This document shows positions 44,897 through 53,522 of a DNA stretch of 64,000 bases, in pieces; the first letter of the stretch is position 1, and each line of letters opens with the position of its first letter. The translations under genes and the position numbers were made by a program. The notes under the pieces are model-generated. The model searched no databases. It saw only the letters and a list, made by a program, of their open reading frames with translations, and was not told the DNA's origin. Source of the stretch: JBGAKG01 sp044224495 (GTDB lineage Bacteria > Myxococcota_A > Polyangia > Polyangiales > Polyangiaceae). The stretch is from NCBI GenBank assembly GCA_044224495.1, contig JBGAKG010000035.1:21937-85936 (forward strand), written 5' to 3'.

Positions 44897-45709
44897 CTAG
44901 TGCCGACGCCGCGCTCGGAGCGAAAAACTCAACGGAAGCCGGTCCCGCATGTCGCCCGGCAACCGGTATGCGCCATCCTCGTCCCGCTCCAGCCACTCGA
45001 ACGCAGGCCACGGAGCGAAGCGGTGCTCGAGGAGGCGCTCCAACACCAATCCTTCGTCGAGCAGCGCCTGCACGATCTCCCCGAGCCCATGGTTCCACTC
45101 GTAGCTCCGACCATGGGCCACCCTGCCCTCGCCGGCGTAGGTGTCCGGTGCATCCTCGCTGAACGGCGTCGCGCTCTCGAAGTAGCTCCCCACCAGCCGC
45201 AGCTCGCGCGGAACGGGTGACTCCGTCGCCCACAGCACGGGATGAACGTCACGGATGTAGACGAAGCCGCCCGGTGCGAGCAGCGCGCGGACTACCGCCG
45301 CCCACTTCGCGATGCTCGGCAGCCAACAGATGGCGCCGAGGCTCACGTAGACGACGTCGAACGACTCCCCGCCGAGCGCGGTCGGCGCGTCGTGGACGTC
45401 GGCCTCGACGAACCGTGCATCGAGCCCCGTGCGCTTCGCGAGCTCACGCGCACGCGCGATCGCGCGAGGCGAGAAGTCGAGTCCGACGACCCGAGCGCCG
45501 CGCCGTGCCCACGAGAGCGCGTCGAGCCCGAAGTGGCACTGGAGTTGGACCAGTGAACGCCCCGCGACGTCGCCGACCTCGGTCACGTCGACTTCGGGGA
45601 GCGAGCTCCGCCCGGCGACGAAGCCTTCTACGTCGTAGTGCGACGATGTGAAGTGAATGTCGACGCGGTCGTCCCAGTTGAGGAGGTTCGCGCGGATCTC
45701 GTCTCGCAT
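44897..45709 (-). CDS. class I SAM-dependent methyltransferase
   Basis: The 270-residue protein has the Rossmann methyltransferase motifs RSLVQLQCHFGLDALSWARRGARVVGLDFSPRAIARAREL (motif I/II), ARFVEADVHDAPTALGGESFDVVYVSLGAICWLPSI and LLAPGGFVYIRDVHPVLW. An extended, aromatic C-terminal part follows (GRSYEWNHGLGEIVQALLDEGLVLERLLEHRFAPWPAFEWL) and matches the UbiE/MenG-like small-molecule methyltransferases. TAGATT lies 8 nt before the ATG. It stands alone, transcribed opposite to the flanking lipoprotein genes. Confidence 0.9.
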   Translation of the reverse strand: MRDEIRANLLNWDDRVDIHFTSSHYDVEGFVAGRSSLPEVDVTEVGDVAGRSLVQLQCHFGLDALSWARRGARVVGLDFSPRAIARARELAKRTGLDARFVEADVHDAPTALGGESFDVVYVSLGAICWLPSIAKWAAVVRALLAPGGFVYIRDVHPVLWATESPVPRELRLVGSYFESATPFSEDAPDTYAGEGRVAHGRSYEWNHGLGEIVQALLDEGLVLERLLEHRFAPWPAFEWLERDEDGAYRLPGDMRDRLPLSFSLRARRRH

Positions 45710-45780
45710 GGGCGATCAATCTAGCCCGAGCCGTGTCGACCGCCTCTCGCCGTGTATGCTCCGCGCTTCAGGACGAACCG

Positions 45781-46152
45781 ATGAACTCACCGAGCCCCGT
45801 CCGAGAACGCTTCACGACGCTCGATTGGATCGGCGTCGTGATCGCTGCGATCAACGCGCTCGGCTTGGTTCTCTTCCCCATCGCGGGGCGCGCGTTCGCT
45901 GGGATGTACGAGGACTTCGGTCCGAGTGGGCAGCTCTCCGTTCTCACGAGGCTCGCGACGTCGGTGTGGTTTCCCCCTGCCCTCGCGCTCGCCGTGGTGG
46001 CGGCGATCGTCGTGGCGCTCCGGAGCGCGCGGCCTCTCGCCGTGCGGCGCGCGTGGATCGTGGGGGCATTCGGCTTGGGGCTCGTGAGTGTCGGTGTCTG
46101 CGTGGTCGGCACTTACCTTCCACTGTGGACCGTCGGCGGCGCCGTTCGGTGA
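45781..46152 (+). CDS. hypothetical three-helix membrane protein
   Basis: The 123-residue protein has three membrane helices: LDWIGVVIAAINALGLVLFPIAG, FPPALALAVVAAIVVALRS and AWIVGAFGLGLVSVGVCVVGTYLPLW. An external loop with AGMYEDFGPSGQLSVLTRLATSVW lies between the first two. This arrangement recalls small FlgM-independent pilus or secretion accessory proteins with an MYxDFG loop, but no family is claimed. An in-frame start 16 codons upstream is less likely. Confidence 0.62.
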   Translation: MNSPSPVRERFTTLDWIGVVIAAINALGLVLFPIAGRAFAGMYEDFGPSGQLSVLTRLATSVWFPPALALAVVAAIVVALRSARPLAVRRAWIVGAFGLGLVSVGVCVVGTYLPLWTVGGAVR

Positions 46153-46234
46153 GAAGATCCGTCGGCGGTGAGCTCGATCCGCCCGTCTCGTTCGGATGCC
46201 GAGCCGGGTCGCCCCGGTGCTAGAATGAAGTCCA

Positions 46235-46564
46235 ATGACCCATCGAACCGTCGCGCTCCTATCCGCGGTGGCTTTCGTCGCCACACTCGCCATGTGCGCG
46301 CCGAAGCCAACGTATACTCACACGGCCGACACCAAGTTCCCCGCGCGGGCGGCAGACTGCGAGTTCAAAGTCCAGAGCACCACACCCAATCCGGAGGAGT
46401 ACCTCGAGCTTGGCACGATCAACGGCTGCCAAGGCACCTCCGAGCTTGGGCGCTACAAGACCATCATTCAACCGCAGGTCTGCGCCGCAGGTGGCGACCT
46501 CGTCGTAGGACAGGTGAACGGCTACGGGATCTACTGTCTCGGAGTCGTTTTCCGGAAGAAGTAG
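46235..46564 (+). CDS. small lipoprotein
   Basis: The 109-residue lipoprotein has a signal ending FVATLAMCAPKP and a compact domain: FPARAADCEFKVQSTTPNPEEYLELGTINGCQG, then LVVGQVNGYGIYCLGVVFRKK. The beta-alpha-beta pattern with a terminal YxxxxVFRK resembles the metal- or heme-sensing YbjQ/DUF74-like and BON-adjacent small lipoproteins, but no identity is claimed. Three internal Cys could form a disulphide plus a free thiol. TAGAAT is 8 nt upstream of the ATG, suggesting a leaderless transcript. Confidence 0.7.
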   Translation: MTHRTVALLSAVAFVATLAMCAPKPTYTHTADTKFPARAADCEFKVQSTTPNPEEYLELGTINGCQGTSELGRYKTIIQPQVCAAGGDLVVGQVNGYGIYCLGVVFRKK

Positions 46565-46617
46565 CCGGCAGTGGTGAATCGTCCTCGACGGAACCGCCGG
46601 CGCGAATCGAGCACGAG

Positions 46618-46797
46618 TTGGAGAGCGGAATCGAGGAGCTTAGCGACGGCGCCGTGCGTTCGATCGATTCGACTCCGAACCGGCACTTCGGGGCGGTCTC
46701 CAACGTGACCTCCACCGAGGTTTGGGCGCCCGAGACCGGGGAGAAGAGCAGCGAGGCGTATCTCGCCGTCGTGCGCATTGCGTACATGGTTTGGTGA
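46618..46797 (+). pseudogene. orphan C-terminal gene fragment
   Basis: An open stretch without a plausible start codon encodes LESGIEELSDGAVRSIDSTP, then NRHFGAVSNVTSTEVWAPET and SSEAYLAVVRIAYMVW before a TGA. The alternation TSTEVWAPETG...AYLAVVRIAY is that of LPP20/FlgT-like lipoprotein C-termini. The region upstream belongs to another gene, so it is probably a remnant left by deletion in this decaying stretch. TTG at 46618 is the only in-frame start candidate. Confidence 0.4.
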
Positions 46798-46861
46798 GCG
46801 CTCGATACGTGCCGTTTCCACCGGCCCGCCGTAGCCGCTGCGTACGCTTCCCTCGTGCTGG

Positions 46862-47474
46862 TTGAGGTTCCGTGAAAAGGCCCACTGGTTCGCGTTGTTC
46901 CTTCTGGGATTCGGATGCAGCTCCCGATCCGATGACGCTGAGCCCGATGCGTCACGAGATGGCTCGAACGATGCGCGGGCAGACACGTCGATCCCCATCG
47001 ACGCGAGCATCGACACGACCTCGAGTCCGTGTGACCAGAGCCCGGGGGTGAGTGGGCCACCGGGATGGGTGCAATCCGGCGGTCTCGCTCGCTGTAGGAG
47101 ACACCGCAACGTGTTGGGTGATGTTCGAGGTCGCGACCACCGCGACGCTCGCGGCGGTCCGCTACCTGGCGCTCGACAGCACAGTGGTGAAGGCGAACGA
47201 TCAACGGTGAACCGACGGGCGTCCTAGCATGTGATGCAAACGCGACCACGAACTGCGGCTCGTTCGGCACGACAAGTGCAAGGCCGAAGCCGACGCCTAT
47301 CTTGCCGTTGACAAGAAGTGCACGAACTTGAACGCACCCACATGTCCCGCCATTCAAAGCTGCGACTGCCTCCGGCAGCGTCTACTCGACCAGACCCTCT
47401 GCCCGCCGATCTTCGACGCGCTGGAGCTTTGCATGGGGACGAACTGCACGACGGAGTGCGGGTACACGCAGTAG
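46862..47474 (+). pseudogene. chimeric lipoprotein pseudogene with partial duplicate
   Basis: From a TTG at 46862 an intact lipoprotein start is read (RFREKAHWFALFLLGFGCSSRSDD) with an Asp/Ala/Ser linker (ADTSIPIDASIDTTSSPCDQ). From 47070 to 47474 the DNA is a copy of 43827-44231: the same TTNCGS, KAEADAYLAVDKKCTNLNAP, CDCLRQRLLDQTLCPPIFDA and GTNC-TECGYTQ can be read in shifting frames. The junction is out of frame and several indels interrupt the copy (for example around 47200-47270). It is therefore a fusion of two different lipoprotein genes, now broken. Confidence 0.8.
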
Positions 47475-47720
47475 ACGAACTTCGATCTTGATCGCTTCGG
47501 TGTTCGTCGTCCGACTCGACGTAACGGGGCTACAGTTCCTCACGCTGACGCTTCTTGGCACGATCCCGTCGTCGGGGCATTCGCCTCCACCCTGCCTGCG
47601 CAAGACGCGAAGGGATAGTGCTCGGGGTGAGATTCGTCGATACTGTGTCGAGGCGAGGTTGGCGTTGAACGTGTCATCCCCGCTCGGTAGCGTAGTAACG
47701 ACAGGTCTTGCGGAGGACTG
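47475..47720. other. intergenic region upstream of the giant SBBP gene
   Basis: These 246 bases hold no convincing gene. They are less GC-rich than the average and end with CGGAGG, the ribosome binding site of the SBBP-repeat gene. The promoter should lie here; no palindrome or known operator was recognised. Confidence 0.3.
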
Positions 47721-50700
47721 ATGCTCCAGCGCACGCTCATCCTAATCGGGTGCATTGTTTTCGCACTTGTCGCCAGCTCTCCCGGGCGAAGTGACGACTT
47801 CGGCGCCTCACGTCCGGAGCAAGGACGGACTGCCCTCAGGTCACCCGTGCGGTTCGAACGAAATGATGGGCAATGGGATCCTGCGCTCCGCTTCGCCACT
47901 CGCGCAGGAGACGCGCAGCTCGGAATCACGGACGACGGGATGACGCTCGAGGGCCCCTCCCACGAGGGCGTCATCGTCAGGATCGCCGGAGCAACGCCTT
48001 CCGCCCCTGTCGGGGAGCATCGCCTCGAGACCATCAGCAACTACTTCGTCGGTAGCGACGAAACGCACTGGCGAACCGGGATCCCGAACTTCGGGCAGGT
48101 GCGCGCACGTGACTGGCTCCCCGGGGTGGATGTCGTCTGGTACGGAAGCCGGACGGGTTTGGAATTCGATTTCGAGGTTGGCGCCGACGCAGACGCCTCG
48201 AGTATCGTCCTCGACGTTCATGGCGGCTCGCTCTCCATCCGCGGAGACGGGGCACTGGTGATCCATGCGGGTGGAGACGACATCATTCAAGCGGCTCCAC
48301 GAGTCCTCCAGGCGGAGCGCGTGCTCCCGGCCCGCTATCAACTCCTCGACTCGCACCGCGTTGGCTTCGCGATCGATGGATACGTTCGCGGGGTTCCCGT
48401 GCTCGTCGATCCTGCGTTGGTCTTCGCGACACTGCTCGGTGGCAGCGGAGTCGAAACGGTCACGGACGATGGAGTCGCGGTCGATTCCAAGGGGTTCGTC
48501 TACGTGACGGGAGACACGACGAGCATCGATTTTCCCGTCGTGAACCCCTATCAGGCGAGCCGCAAAGGCACGCGCGACATCTTCGTCGGCAAACTGAGTC
48601 CGACGGGGACGAGCCTCGTCTTTGCCACGTATCTCGGTGGCTCGGGGGTCAGCTTGGGTGGCGGGATCGTGGTCGATGGCAGCGGCAACGTCTATGTCAC
48701 CGGAACCACGTTCGCGACCAACTTTCCGACGCTCAACGCGTGGCAAACCGCGCCCGGGAGCACGCCCGACGCCATCGTGACGAAGCTCAGCGCTTCCGGT
48801 TCAGCGCTCACCTATTCGACCTACCTCGGTGCGCACCAAGCAACTTCGGCTGCCATTGACATCGACTCGTCGGGAAGCGCTTACATCACCGGCTACATTC
48901 CACCCGGGGGGACCGTTCCCCTCGTCAGTGCGACCGACACGACGGCTTCATTTGACGAGGCCTTCGTCTCCCGCTTCGCGCCGACCGGTTCCTCTCTGCT
49001 TTTCTCGACTTACCTCGGTGGTGGAACGAGTGACGAAGGCTACGGGATTCGCGTCCGAGGAAGCAACGTGTACGTAGTGGGACGCACGGATTCGATCGAC
49101 TTTCCCGTCCAGTCGGCGTTCCAGCCAAGTTGGGGTGGCGGTCCGAGTGATGGCTTCCTGACGAAGTTCACGAGCAGCGGGAGCGTCGTCTACTCGACCT
49201 ACATCGGAGCAGGCGGGACGGACGATGTACGCGGTATCGTCGTCGACTCACTTGATCGCCCTTGCATCGTGGGAATGACCAACTCGGCCAACTTCGCGAC
49301 GGCCGGAGCCTATCAGCAGGCGGTTGCGGGGGGCTTCGATGCTTTCGTGCTCAAGCTGAACGTTTCGGGCACTGCAAAGGTCTTCGGGACCTACCTCGGG
49401 GGAAGCGCTGACGAGCAGGGTGAATCGATAGCCCTAGACTCTTCGGGTCGCATCTTCGTGACCGGCACGACGAAGTCGACCGATTTTCCACTCGCGAACG
49501 CGCTTCAGTCAGTCCCGGGCGGCCTGAAGGACGCGTTCCTCACGACGTTGGACTCCTCGGCGGCGAGCCTCGTGTACTCGACCTACTACGGAGGCTCTGC
49601 CGACGACGAGGGCCATGCCATCGCGGCGAGCGCCAACCAAAGCGCAGTCGTGCTCGGGGTGACCAAGTCATCGAACTTTCCCGCCACATCGGGCGCGCTA
49701 CGTACCACCTTGGCCGGCACGTCGGACGCTTTCATCGTCGACTACGGTACGCCGCAGCTCGTCATCGCACCTTCTTCGGTCGTGACCTCGCCCATGGCCC
49801 AAGTCGCCTTCTCCGCGAGCGGAGGGACCGGCGGCTATTCGTTCAGCCTGACGACGAACAACTCCGGCGGCACCATCAACTCACTCACGGGTGCCTATGT
49901 CGCGGGCCCCACGGGCAACGCCGTGGACGTCGTGCAGGTGATGGATTCCAGCAACGCCGTCGCGACGGCTACGGTGACTCTCGGGCCACCACTGGTCGTC
50001 CTGACCCCCCTACCGCCGGCCGTGGTGGCTCCTGGCACCCCGCTCTCGTTCTCCGCTTCGGGCGGCGTGCCTGCCTATGCGTGGTCGATCTCACCGAATG
50101 GTTCCGGAGCGACGATCAATTCGGGTTCGGGTGCGTACGTTGCCGGGCCGAATCCAAACTCCTCGGACACCGTGACCGTCACGGATTCGGTCGGCGCCAC
50201 CGCCAGTCGAACCGTGACGGTGACGACCCCGCTGACGATCTCTCCCGCGAACCCCAACGTTGCGCCGAACGCCAGCCTCAGCTTCTCGGCGACGGGCGGA
50301 TTCGGTCCCTACAAGTGGACCATCACGACGAACAACTCCGGCGCTTCGCTCAATCTCAATTCTGGCGCGTACGTCGCGGGGCCGGCCGGAGGACAGACGG
50401 ACACGATTCGTGCGACCGACCTCAACGGATCGTTCGTGACCACGACGGTCAACGTAGGTGCGAACGTCACCATCGCTCCTCAGGCGCCTCCCCCGACGCC
50501 GCCGAAAGGCACGATCGCTTTCAGCGCCGCAGGGGGAAGCGGCGGCTACGTCTGGTCTCTCCTCACCAATGCGTCTGGGGGGACGATCAATCCTAGCGTC
50601 GGAACCTACGTCGCCGGATCCAAGGGAAGCGTCACCGACGTGGTCCGTGTCGTCGACACCGTCTCCGGGGCGGCGACGGTGTCGATCAACGTGGGTCCGA

Positions 50701-51587
50701 GTGTCTCCATTTCCCCCAACGTATCGACTGCGCCACCGCTCGGCACCATACCGTTCGTGGCGAGTGGTGGCAGTGGGTCGGGATACACGTGGACGATAGT
50801 TTCGGCCTCCGGCGGCAGCGTCTCGAGCGGAGGACTGTATGCAGCGGGAGCGAAGGGGAACACGGTCGATACGATCACGCTGTCGGACTCCTTGGGGAAC
50901 CAAGCGAGCAGGAGCATCTCGGTTGGTGGTGGGCTGCTGGTGAGCCCGCAGTACGCCTCCGTCTTTCTCGGTGACTCCGTGTCCTTCCAAGCGACGGGTG
51001 GAAGCGGCACTGGCTACACGTGGGCGTTGAGCGTCAACCAATCCGGAGGATCGATCGGGGCAAGCACAGGGAAGTACGTCGCCGGGACTCAGCCTGACAC
51101 CACGGACACCGTCCTAGTGACCGATTCGCTGGGAAACTCAGCGACCACCACGGTGAGCGTCGCCGCCAAGCTCGCCATTGCACCTGCCTCATCGAAGGTG
51201 AAGCCAGGTCGGACCATTGCCTTCACGACGACCGGCGGTTCGGGCAAGAACCAACAATGGTCCGTGCCGACCAACTCTTCAGGTGCAAGTGTCAGCGCGA
51301 CGGGCGAGTACACGGCCGGGCCGGGTATCGGTACCGACATCGTGAAGGTGAAGGACTCGAGCGGTCAAACCGCGATTGCAGCGGTGATCGTGTCACCCGA
51401 CGCCATCGACGACTCCGATGCGGGAGGCCCCACTGCCGTAGACTCAGGCGTCCCGAACGCGCCCGCTGACTCGAGCGGCTGCAACTGTCGAAGTGGCAAC
51501 GCAGTGCCCGATGGAACGACGTGGATCCTCGTCCCAATCGTGGTGGTGGCACTACGTCGGCGGCGCGGACGCCCGAGCCCCCGATAA
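47721..51587 (+). CDS. giant SBBP-repeat surface protein with MYXO-CTERM-like anchor
   Basis: The 1288-residue protein has a signal peptide (LILIGCIVFALVASSPG) and an N-terminal DUF7948-like domain (RFERNDGQWDPALRFATRAGDAQLGITDDGMTLEG to about 230). At least six SBBP beta-propeller repeats follow (FATLLGGSGVETVTDDGVAV, YVTGDTTSIDFPVVNPYQ, STYLGGGTSDEGYGIRV and so on, about 235-670). From about 680 to 1220 come some seven Ig/Big-like beta repeats marked by ISPNGSGATINSGSGAYVAG-type blocks, each ending in YVAGP or YTAGP. The tail CNCRSGNAVPDG, a hydrophobic WILVPIVVVALRR helix and an Arg-rich end form a MYXO-CTERM-type sorting signal. A GGAGG ribosome binding site is present. It is probably a surface adhesin or filament. 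Confidence 0.85.
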   Translation: MLQRTLILIGCIVFALVASSPGRSDDFGASRPEQGRTALRSPVRFERNDGQWDPALRFATRAGDAQLGITDDGMTLEGPSHEGVIVRIAGATPSAPVGEHRLETISNYFVGSDETHWRTGIPNFGQVRARDWLPGVDVVWYGSRTGLEFDFEVGADADASSIVLDVHGGSLSIRGDGALVIHAGGDDIIQAAPRVLQAERVLPARYQLLDSHRVGFAIDGYVRGVPVLVDPALVFATLLGGSGVETVTDDGVAVDSKGFVYVTGDTTSIDFPVVNPYQASRKGTRDIFVGKLSPTGTSLVFATYLGGSGVSLGGGIVVDGSGNVYVTGTTFATNFPTLNAWQTAPGSTPDAIVTKLSASGSALTYSTYLGAHQATSAAIDIDSSGSAYITGYIPPGGTVPLVSATDTTASFDEAFVSRFAPTGSSLLFSTYLGGGTSDEGYGIRVRGSNVYVVGRTDSIDFPVQSAFQPSWGGGPSDGFLTKFTSSGSVVYSTYIGAGGTDDVRGIVVDSLDRPCIVGMTNSANFATAGAYQQAVAGGFDAFVLKLNVSGTAKVFGTYLGGSADEQGESIALDSSGRIFVTGTTKSTDFPLANALQSVPGGLKDAFLTTLDSSAASLVYSTYYGGSADDEGHAIAASANQSAVVLGVTKSSNFPATSGALRTTLAGTSDAFIVDYGTPQLVIAPSSVVTSPMAQVAFSASGGTGGYSFSLTTNNSGGTINSLTGAYVAGPTGNAVDVVQVMDSSNAVATATVTLGPPLVVLTPLPPAVVAPGTPLSFSASGGVPAYAWSISPNGSGATINSGSGAYVAGPNPNSSDTVTVTDSVGATASRTVTVTTPLTISPANPNVAPNASLSFSATGGFGPYKWTITTNNSGASLNLNSGAYVAGPAGGQTDTIRATDLNGSFVTTTVNVGANVTIAPQAPPPTPPKGTIAFSAAGGSGGYVWSLLTNASGGTINPSVGTYVAGSKGSVTDVVRVVDTVSGAATVSINVGPSVSISPNVSTAPPLGTIPFVASGGSGSGYTWTIVSASGGSVSSGGLYAAGAKGNTVDTITLSDSLGNQASRSISVGGGLLVSPQYASVFLGDSVSFQATGGSGTGYTWALSVNQSGGSIGASTGKYVAGTQPDTTDTVLVTDSLGNSATTTVSVAAKLAIAPASSKVKPGRTIAFTTTGGSGKNQQWSVPTNSSGASVSATGEYTAGPGIGTDIVKVKDSSGQTAIAAVIVSPDAIDDSDAGGPTAVDSGVPNAPADSSGCNCRSGNAVPDGTTWILVPIVVVALRRRRGRPSPR

Positions 51588-51835
51588 CCTCCTCGACGGG
51601 CCGGCTCAGGTTCATGCGCGTCGAGACGGCACCGGAGGGTTCCTCCGCAAAGCGCTCCCGCCGGCCGGAATCGCGCGCCTGGTGGGCGGTACGCCCGACG
51701 AGGAGCGACGATGTCCTACCAGCTCGCGCCAACAGGGGAGTCGAGCCTAAAGGAAGCGCTTCGCGCCTGCGCGAAGCGCGCCCGCTGGCCGGAATCCGGC
51801 TGGGGGCGCCACGGAGGAGCGAAGCGACGAAGTGG
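51588..51835. other. gene-free stretch with decayed tandem copy and hairpin
   Basis: No gene is seen. A 26-nt block at 51647-51672 recurs at 51771-51796 (about four mismatches, offset 124). A T-arm-like piece AGGGGAGTCGAGCC near 51734 echoes the 3' end of the adjacent tRNA-Glu. This looks like an old tandem duplication of the tRNA flank. A perfect 11-bp hairpin lies at 51756-51779. Confidence 0.5.
51756..51779 (-). terminator. hairpin downstream of tRNA-Glu
   Basis: GCGCTTCGCGC and GCGCGAAGCGC form a perfect 11-bp stem with a two-base gap, so the real loop is about four to six bases. On the minus strand it follows the tRNA by about 57 nt and precedes a CCTTTAGG stretch. It could terminate the rpsT-tRNA transcript, though the T-run is poor. 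It may instead be part of a dispersed palindromic repeat. Confidence 0.45.
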
Positions 51836-51908
51836 CGTCCCCAGGGGGAGTCGAACCCCCGTTAGCGACGTGAAAAGCCGCGGTCCTGGGCCACTAGACG
51901 ATGGGGAC
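51836..51908 (-). tRNA. tRNA-Glu (anticodon UUC)
   Basis: The minus strand reads GTCCCCATCGTCTAGTGGCC at the 5' end. The acceptor arms GTCCCCA/TGGGGAC pair over 7 bp, the anticodon loop is CTTTTCA (UUC anticodon, Glu), and the T-arm is GGGGGTTCGACTCCCCC. The length is 73 nt with discriminator G and no encoded CCA. It lies 58 bp downstream of rpsT on the same strand and could be co-transcribed. The D-arm with GTCTAGTGGCC is typical of bacterial tRNA-Glu. Confidence 0.96.
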
Positions 51909-51966
51909 GTTCGGACACCGACGAGTCAGTGCCGAAAAATCTGAGCCGGGCTCACGCCCGACGGCG

Positions 51967-52332
51967 TCACTTCTTGGCAGCAGCCTTCTTCGCGGGCGCC
52001 TTCTTCTCCGCCGCGGGCTTCGCCGCCGGCTTGGCCGCCGCCGCGCTCTTCGGCGCCGCCTTGGTCGTGCCCGCGAGCTTGAAGACCTGCGCCGAGAGGC
52101 GCGAGATCGTGCGCGAGGCCGCCTTCGGGTGAACCGCACCCTTCGTCGCCGCCGCGTTCAACGCACGCGTCGCCACCGCGAGGGCTTCCGTCGCGACTTC
52201 CTTGTTCTTTTCCGCGAGGGCCGTACGGACGCGCTTCACGTGCGTCTTCACGGTGCTCTCGATCGCGCGGTTGCGGGTGGTTCGCGTGATGCGTTGACGG
52301 TTGCGCTTGTCGGCGGAGGGATGGTTTGCCAC
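51967..52332 (-). CDS. rpsT: 30S ribosomal protein S20
   Basis: The 121-residue protein opens MANHPSADKRNRQRITRTTRNRAIESTVKTHVKRVRTAL and continues with VHPKAASRTISRLSAQVFKLAG, the full S20 fold (three-helix bundle binding 16S rRNA). After residue about 88 it carries an extra Ala/Lys/Pro tail (AAKPAAKPAAEKKAPAKKAA), longer than in E. coli (87 residues), probably disordered and RNA-binding. The tRNA-Glu gene follows on the same strand. Confidence 0.97.
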   Translation of the reverse strand: MANHPSADKRNRQRITRTTRNRAIESTVKTHVKRVRTALAEKNKEVATEALAVATRALNAAATKGAVHPKAASRTISRLSAQVFKLAGTTKAAPKSAAAAKPAAKPAAEKKAPAKKAAAKK

Positions 52333-52421
52333 GACGTGATTCCTTGGGAAATTGGCTGCGGACGGGCCTTACCCGCCAGAGGACGGCGCACTCTATGCGA
52401 AGTCCGGGCCATGTCAAGGCG

Positions 52422-53522
52422 CTACAGGAGGCGGATCCGGAACCCCGCCCCGCCGAGCCGGGACGGAACGACCTCGATCGTGCCGTCGTGCGCCTCCACG
52501 ATCCACTTTGCGATGGCCAGCCCCAGGCCTGCGCCGCCCCGGGTCCGGCCCTTCGTGCCCATCTGGTAGCGCTCGAAGACCGTGGGCAGGTCCGCCGCCG
52601 GGATGCCGGGGCCCCCGTCCTCGATCAGGATCTCGAGCGCGCCCTCGAGCACCCGGACCGAGACGGCCACGGCCTTCCCGCGCGGCGTGAACTTGATCGC
52701 GTTCGCCACGATGTTGTCGATCGCCTGCCGGAGCTTCCCGGGATCGGCGACCAGCACCGCATCGAGGTCGCCGGTGACCCCGAACTTGAGCCCCTTCTTC
52801 TCGGCGATCGGCACGAACGTGCGGAGCGTCGGCTCCAGGACCGCCCGCACCGTCGTCTTGCGCCGCTCCACCGTGAAGTGGCCGCTCACGAGCCGACTCG
52901 CCGCGAGGATCCCGTCGATCAGGCGCCCCATGTCGCCGACCTGGGCACGGAGCGTCTCCGAGATGGCATGGACGTCCACGGACTCGAGCCGCTCCTCGGC
53001 CAGGAGGTCCGCGACGAGCGCAATCGAGCTCAGCGGGTGCCGCAGATCGTGGACCAGCATCGCGATCTGATCGCGCCGCTCGCGCTCGTACGTGCGCCGG
53101 AAGCGCTGGCGCTCGATCTGGCCGCGGACGCGGGCGAGGAGCTCTTTCCCCTCGATCGGTTTGGCGAAGTACGCGTCGGCGCCGGCGCGGAGGCCCTGCT
53201 CGATCGCGTCGGGATCGCGGCGCGCGGCCGTGAGCATGATCACGGCCGGCCCACCGCCGGCCTTCTCGCGCAGCCGGCGCAGGACTTCGTAGCCGTCCAT
53301 CCCCGGCATCGACACGTCGAGGAGGACGAGCTCGGGCATGCGCTCGTCGACCATCCGCAGGGCCTCTTCGCCGGAGCGAGCGCCGCGGACGGTGTGCCCG
53401 TCCTCGCTCAAGAGCTCCGTGTAGAGTGCACGCGCATCGTCGAAGTCGTCGACCACCAGGATGTCGCCTGCGCGACCATCGGGACGCAGGGACGGCGGGC
53501 CGTTGGCGACGGTCGCGGTCAC
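52422..53522 (-). CDS. REC-HisKA-HATPase hybrid histidine kinase
   Basis: The 366-residue soluble protein starts with a receiver domain: ILVVDDFDDARALYTELLSEDG, phospho-acceptor in LVLLDVSMPGMDGYEV, the Thr of VIMLTAA and the Lys of YFAKPI. A short coil leads to a HisKA box, QIAMLVHDLRHPLSSIALVADLL (His around 145). The ATPase follows: VADPGKLRQAIDNIVANAIKFTP (N), EDGGPGIP (G1) and GAGLGLAIAKWIVEAHDG (G2). The GTG start overlaps the stop of the upstream transmembrane kinase by GTGA. The receiver is probably phosphorylated by that partner, giving a two-kinase relay. Confidence 0.94.
   Translation of the reverse strand: MTATVANGPPSLRPDGRAGDILVVDDFDDARALYTELLSEDGHTVRGARSGEEALRMVDERMPELVLLDVSMPGMDGYEVLRRLREKAGGGPAVIMLTAARRDPDAIEQGLRAGADAYFAKPIEGKELLARVRGQIERQRFRRTYERERRDQIAMLVHDLRHPLSSIALVADLLAEERLESVDVHAISETLRAQVGDMGRLIDGILAASRLVSGHFTVERRKTTVRAVLEPTLRTFVPIAEKKGLKFGVTGDLDAVLVADPGKLRQAIDNIVANAIKFTPRGKAVAVSVRVLEGALEILIEDGGPGIPAADLPTVFERYQMGTKGRTRGGAGLGLAIAKWIVEAHDGTIEVVPSRLGGAGFRIRLL

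Noticed and set aside
44897..45709. Toxin-antitoxin or defence role for the solitary methyltransferase
   Set aside because: Motifs are those of UbiE-like small-molecule methyltransferases, and no target-recognition domain or nuclease is near.
47488..47721. Short plus-strand frame before the SBBP gene
   Set aside because: No start context, no domain, and it runs into the ribosome binding site of the SBBP gene.
51710..51750. Second tRNA gene
   Set aside because: Only a T-arm-like piece can be read; no acceptor or anticodon stem can be formed, so it is at best a remnant.
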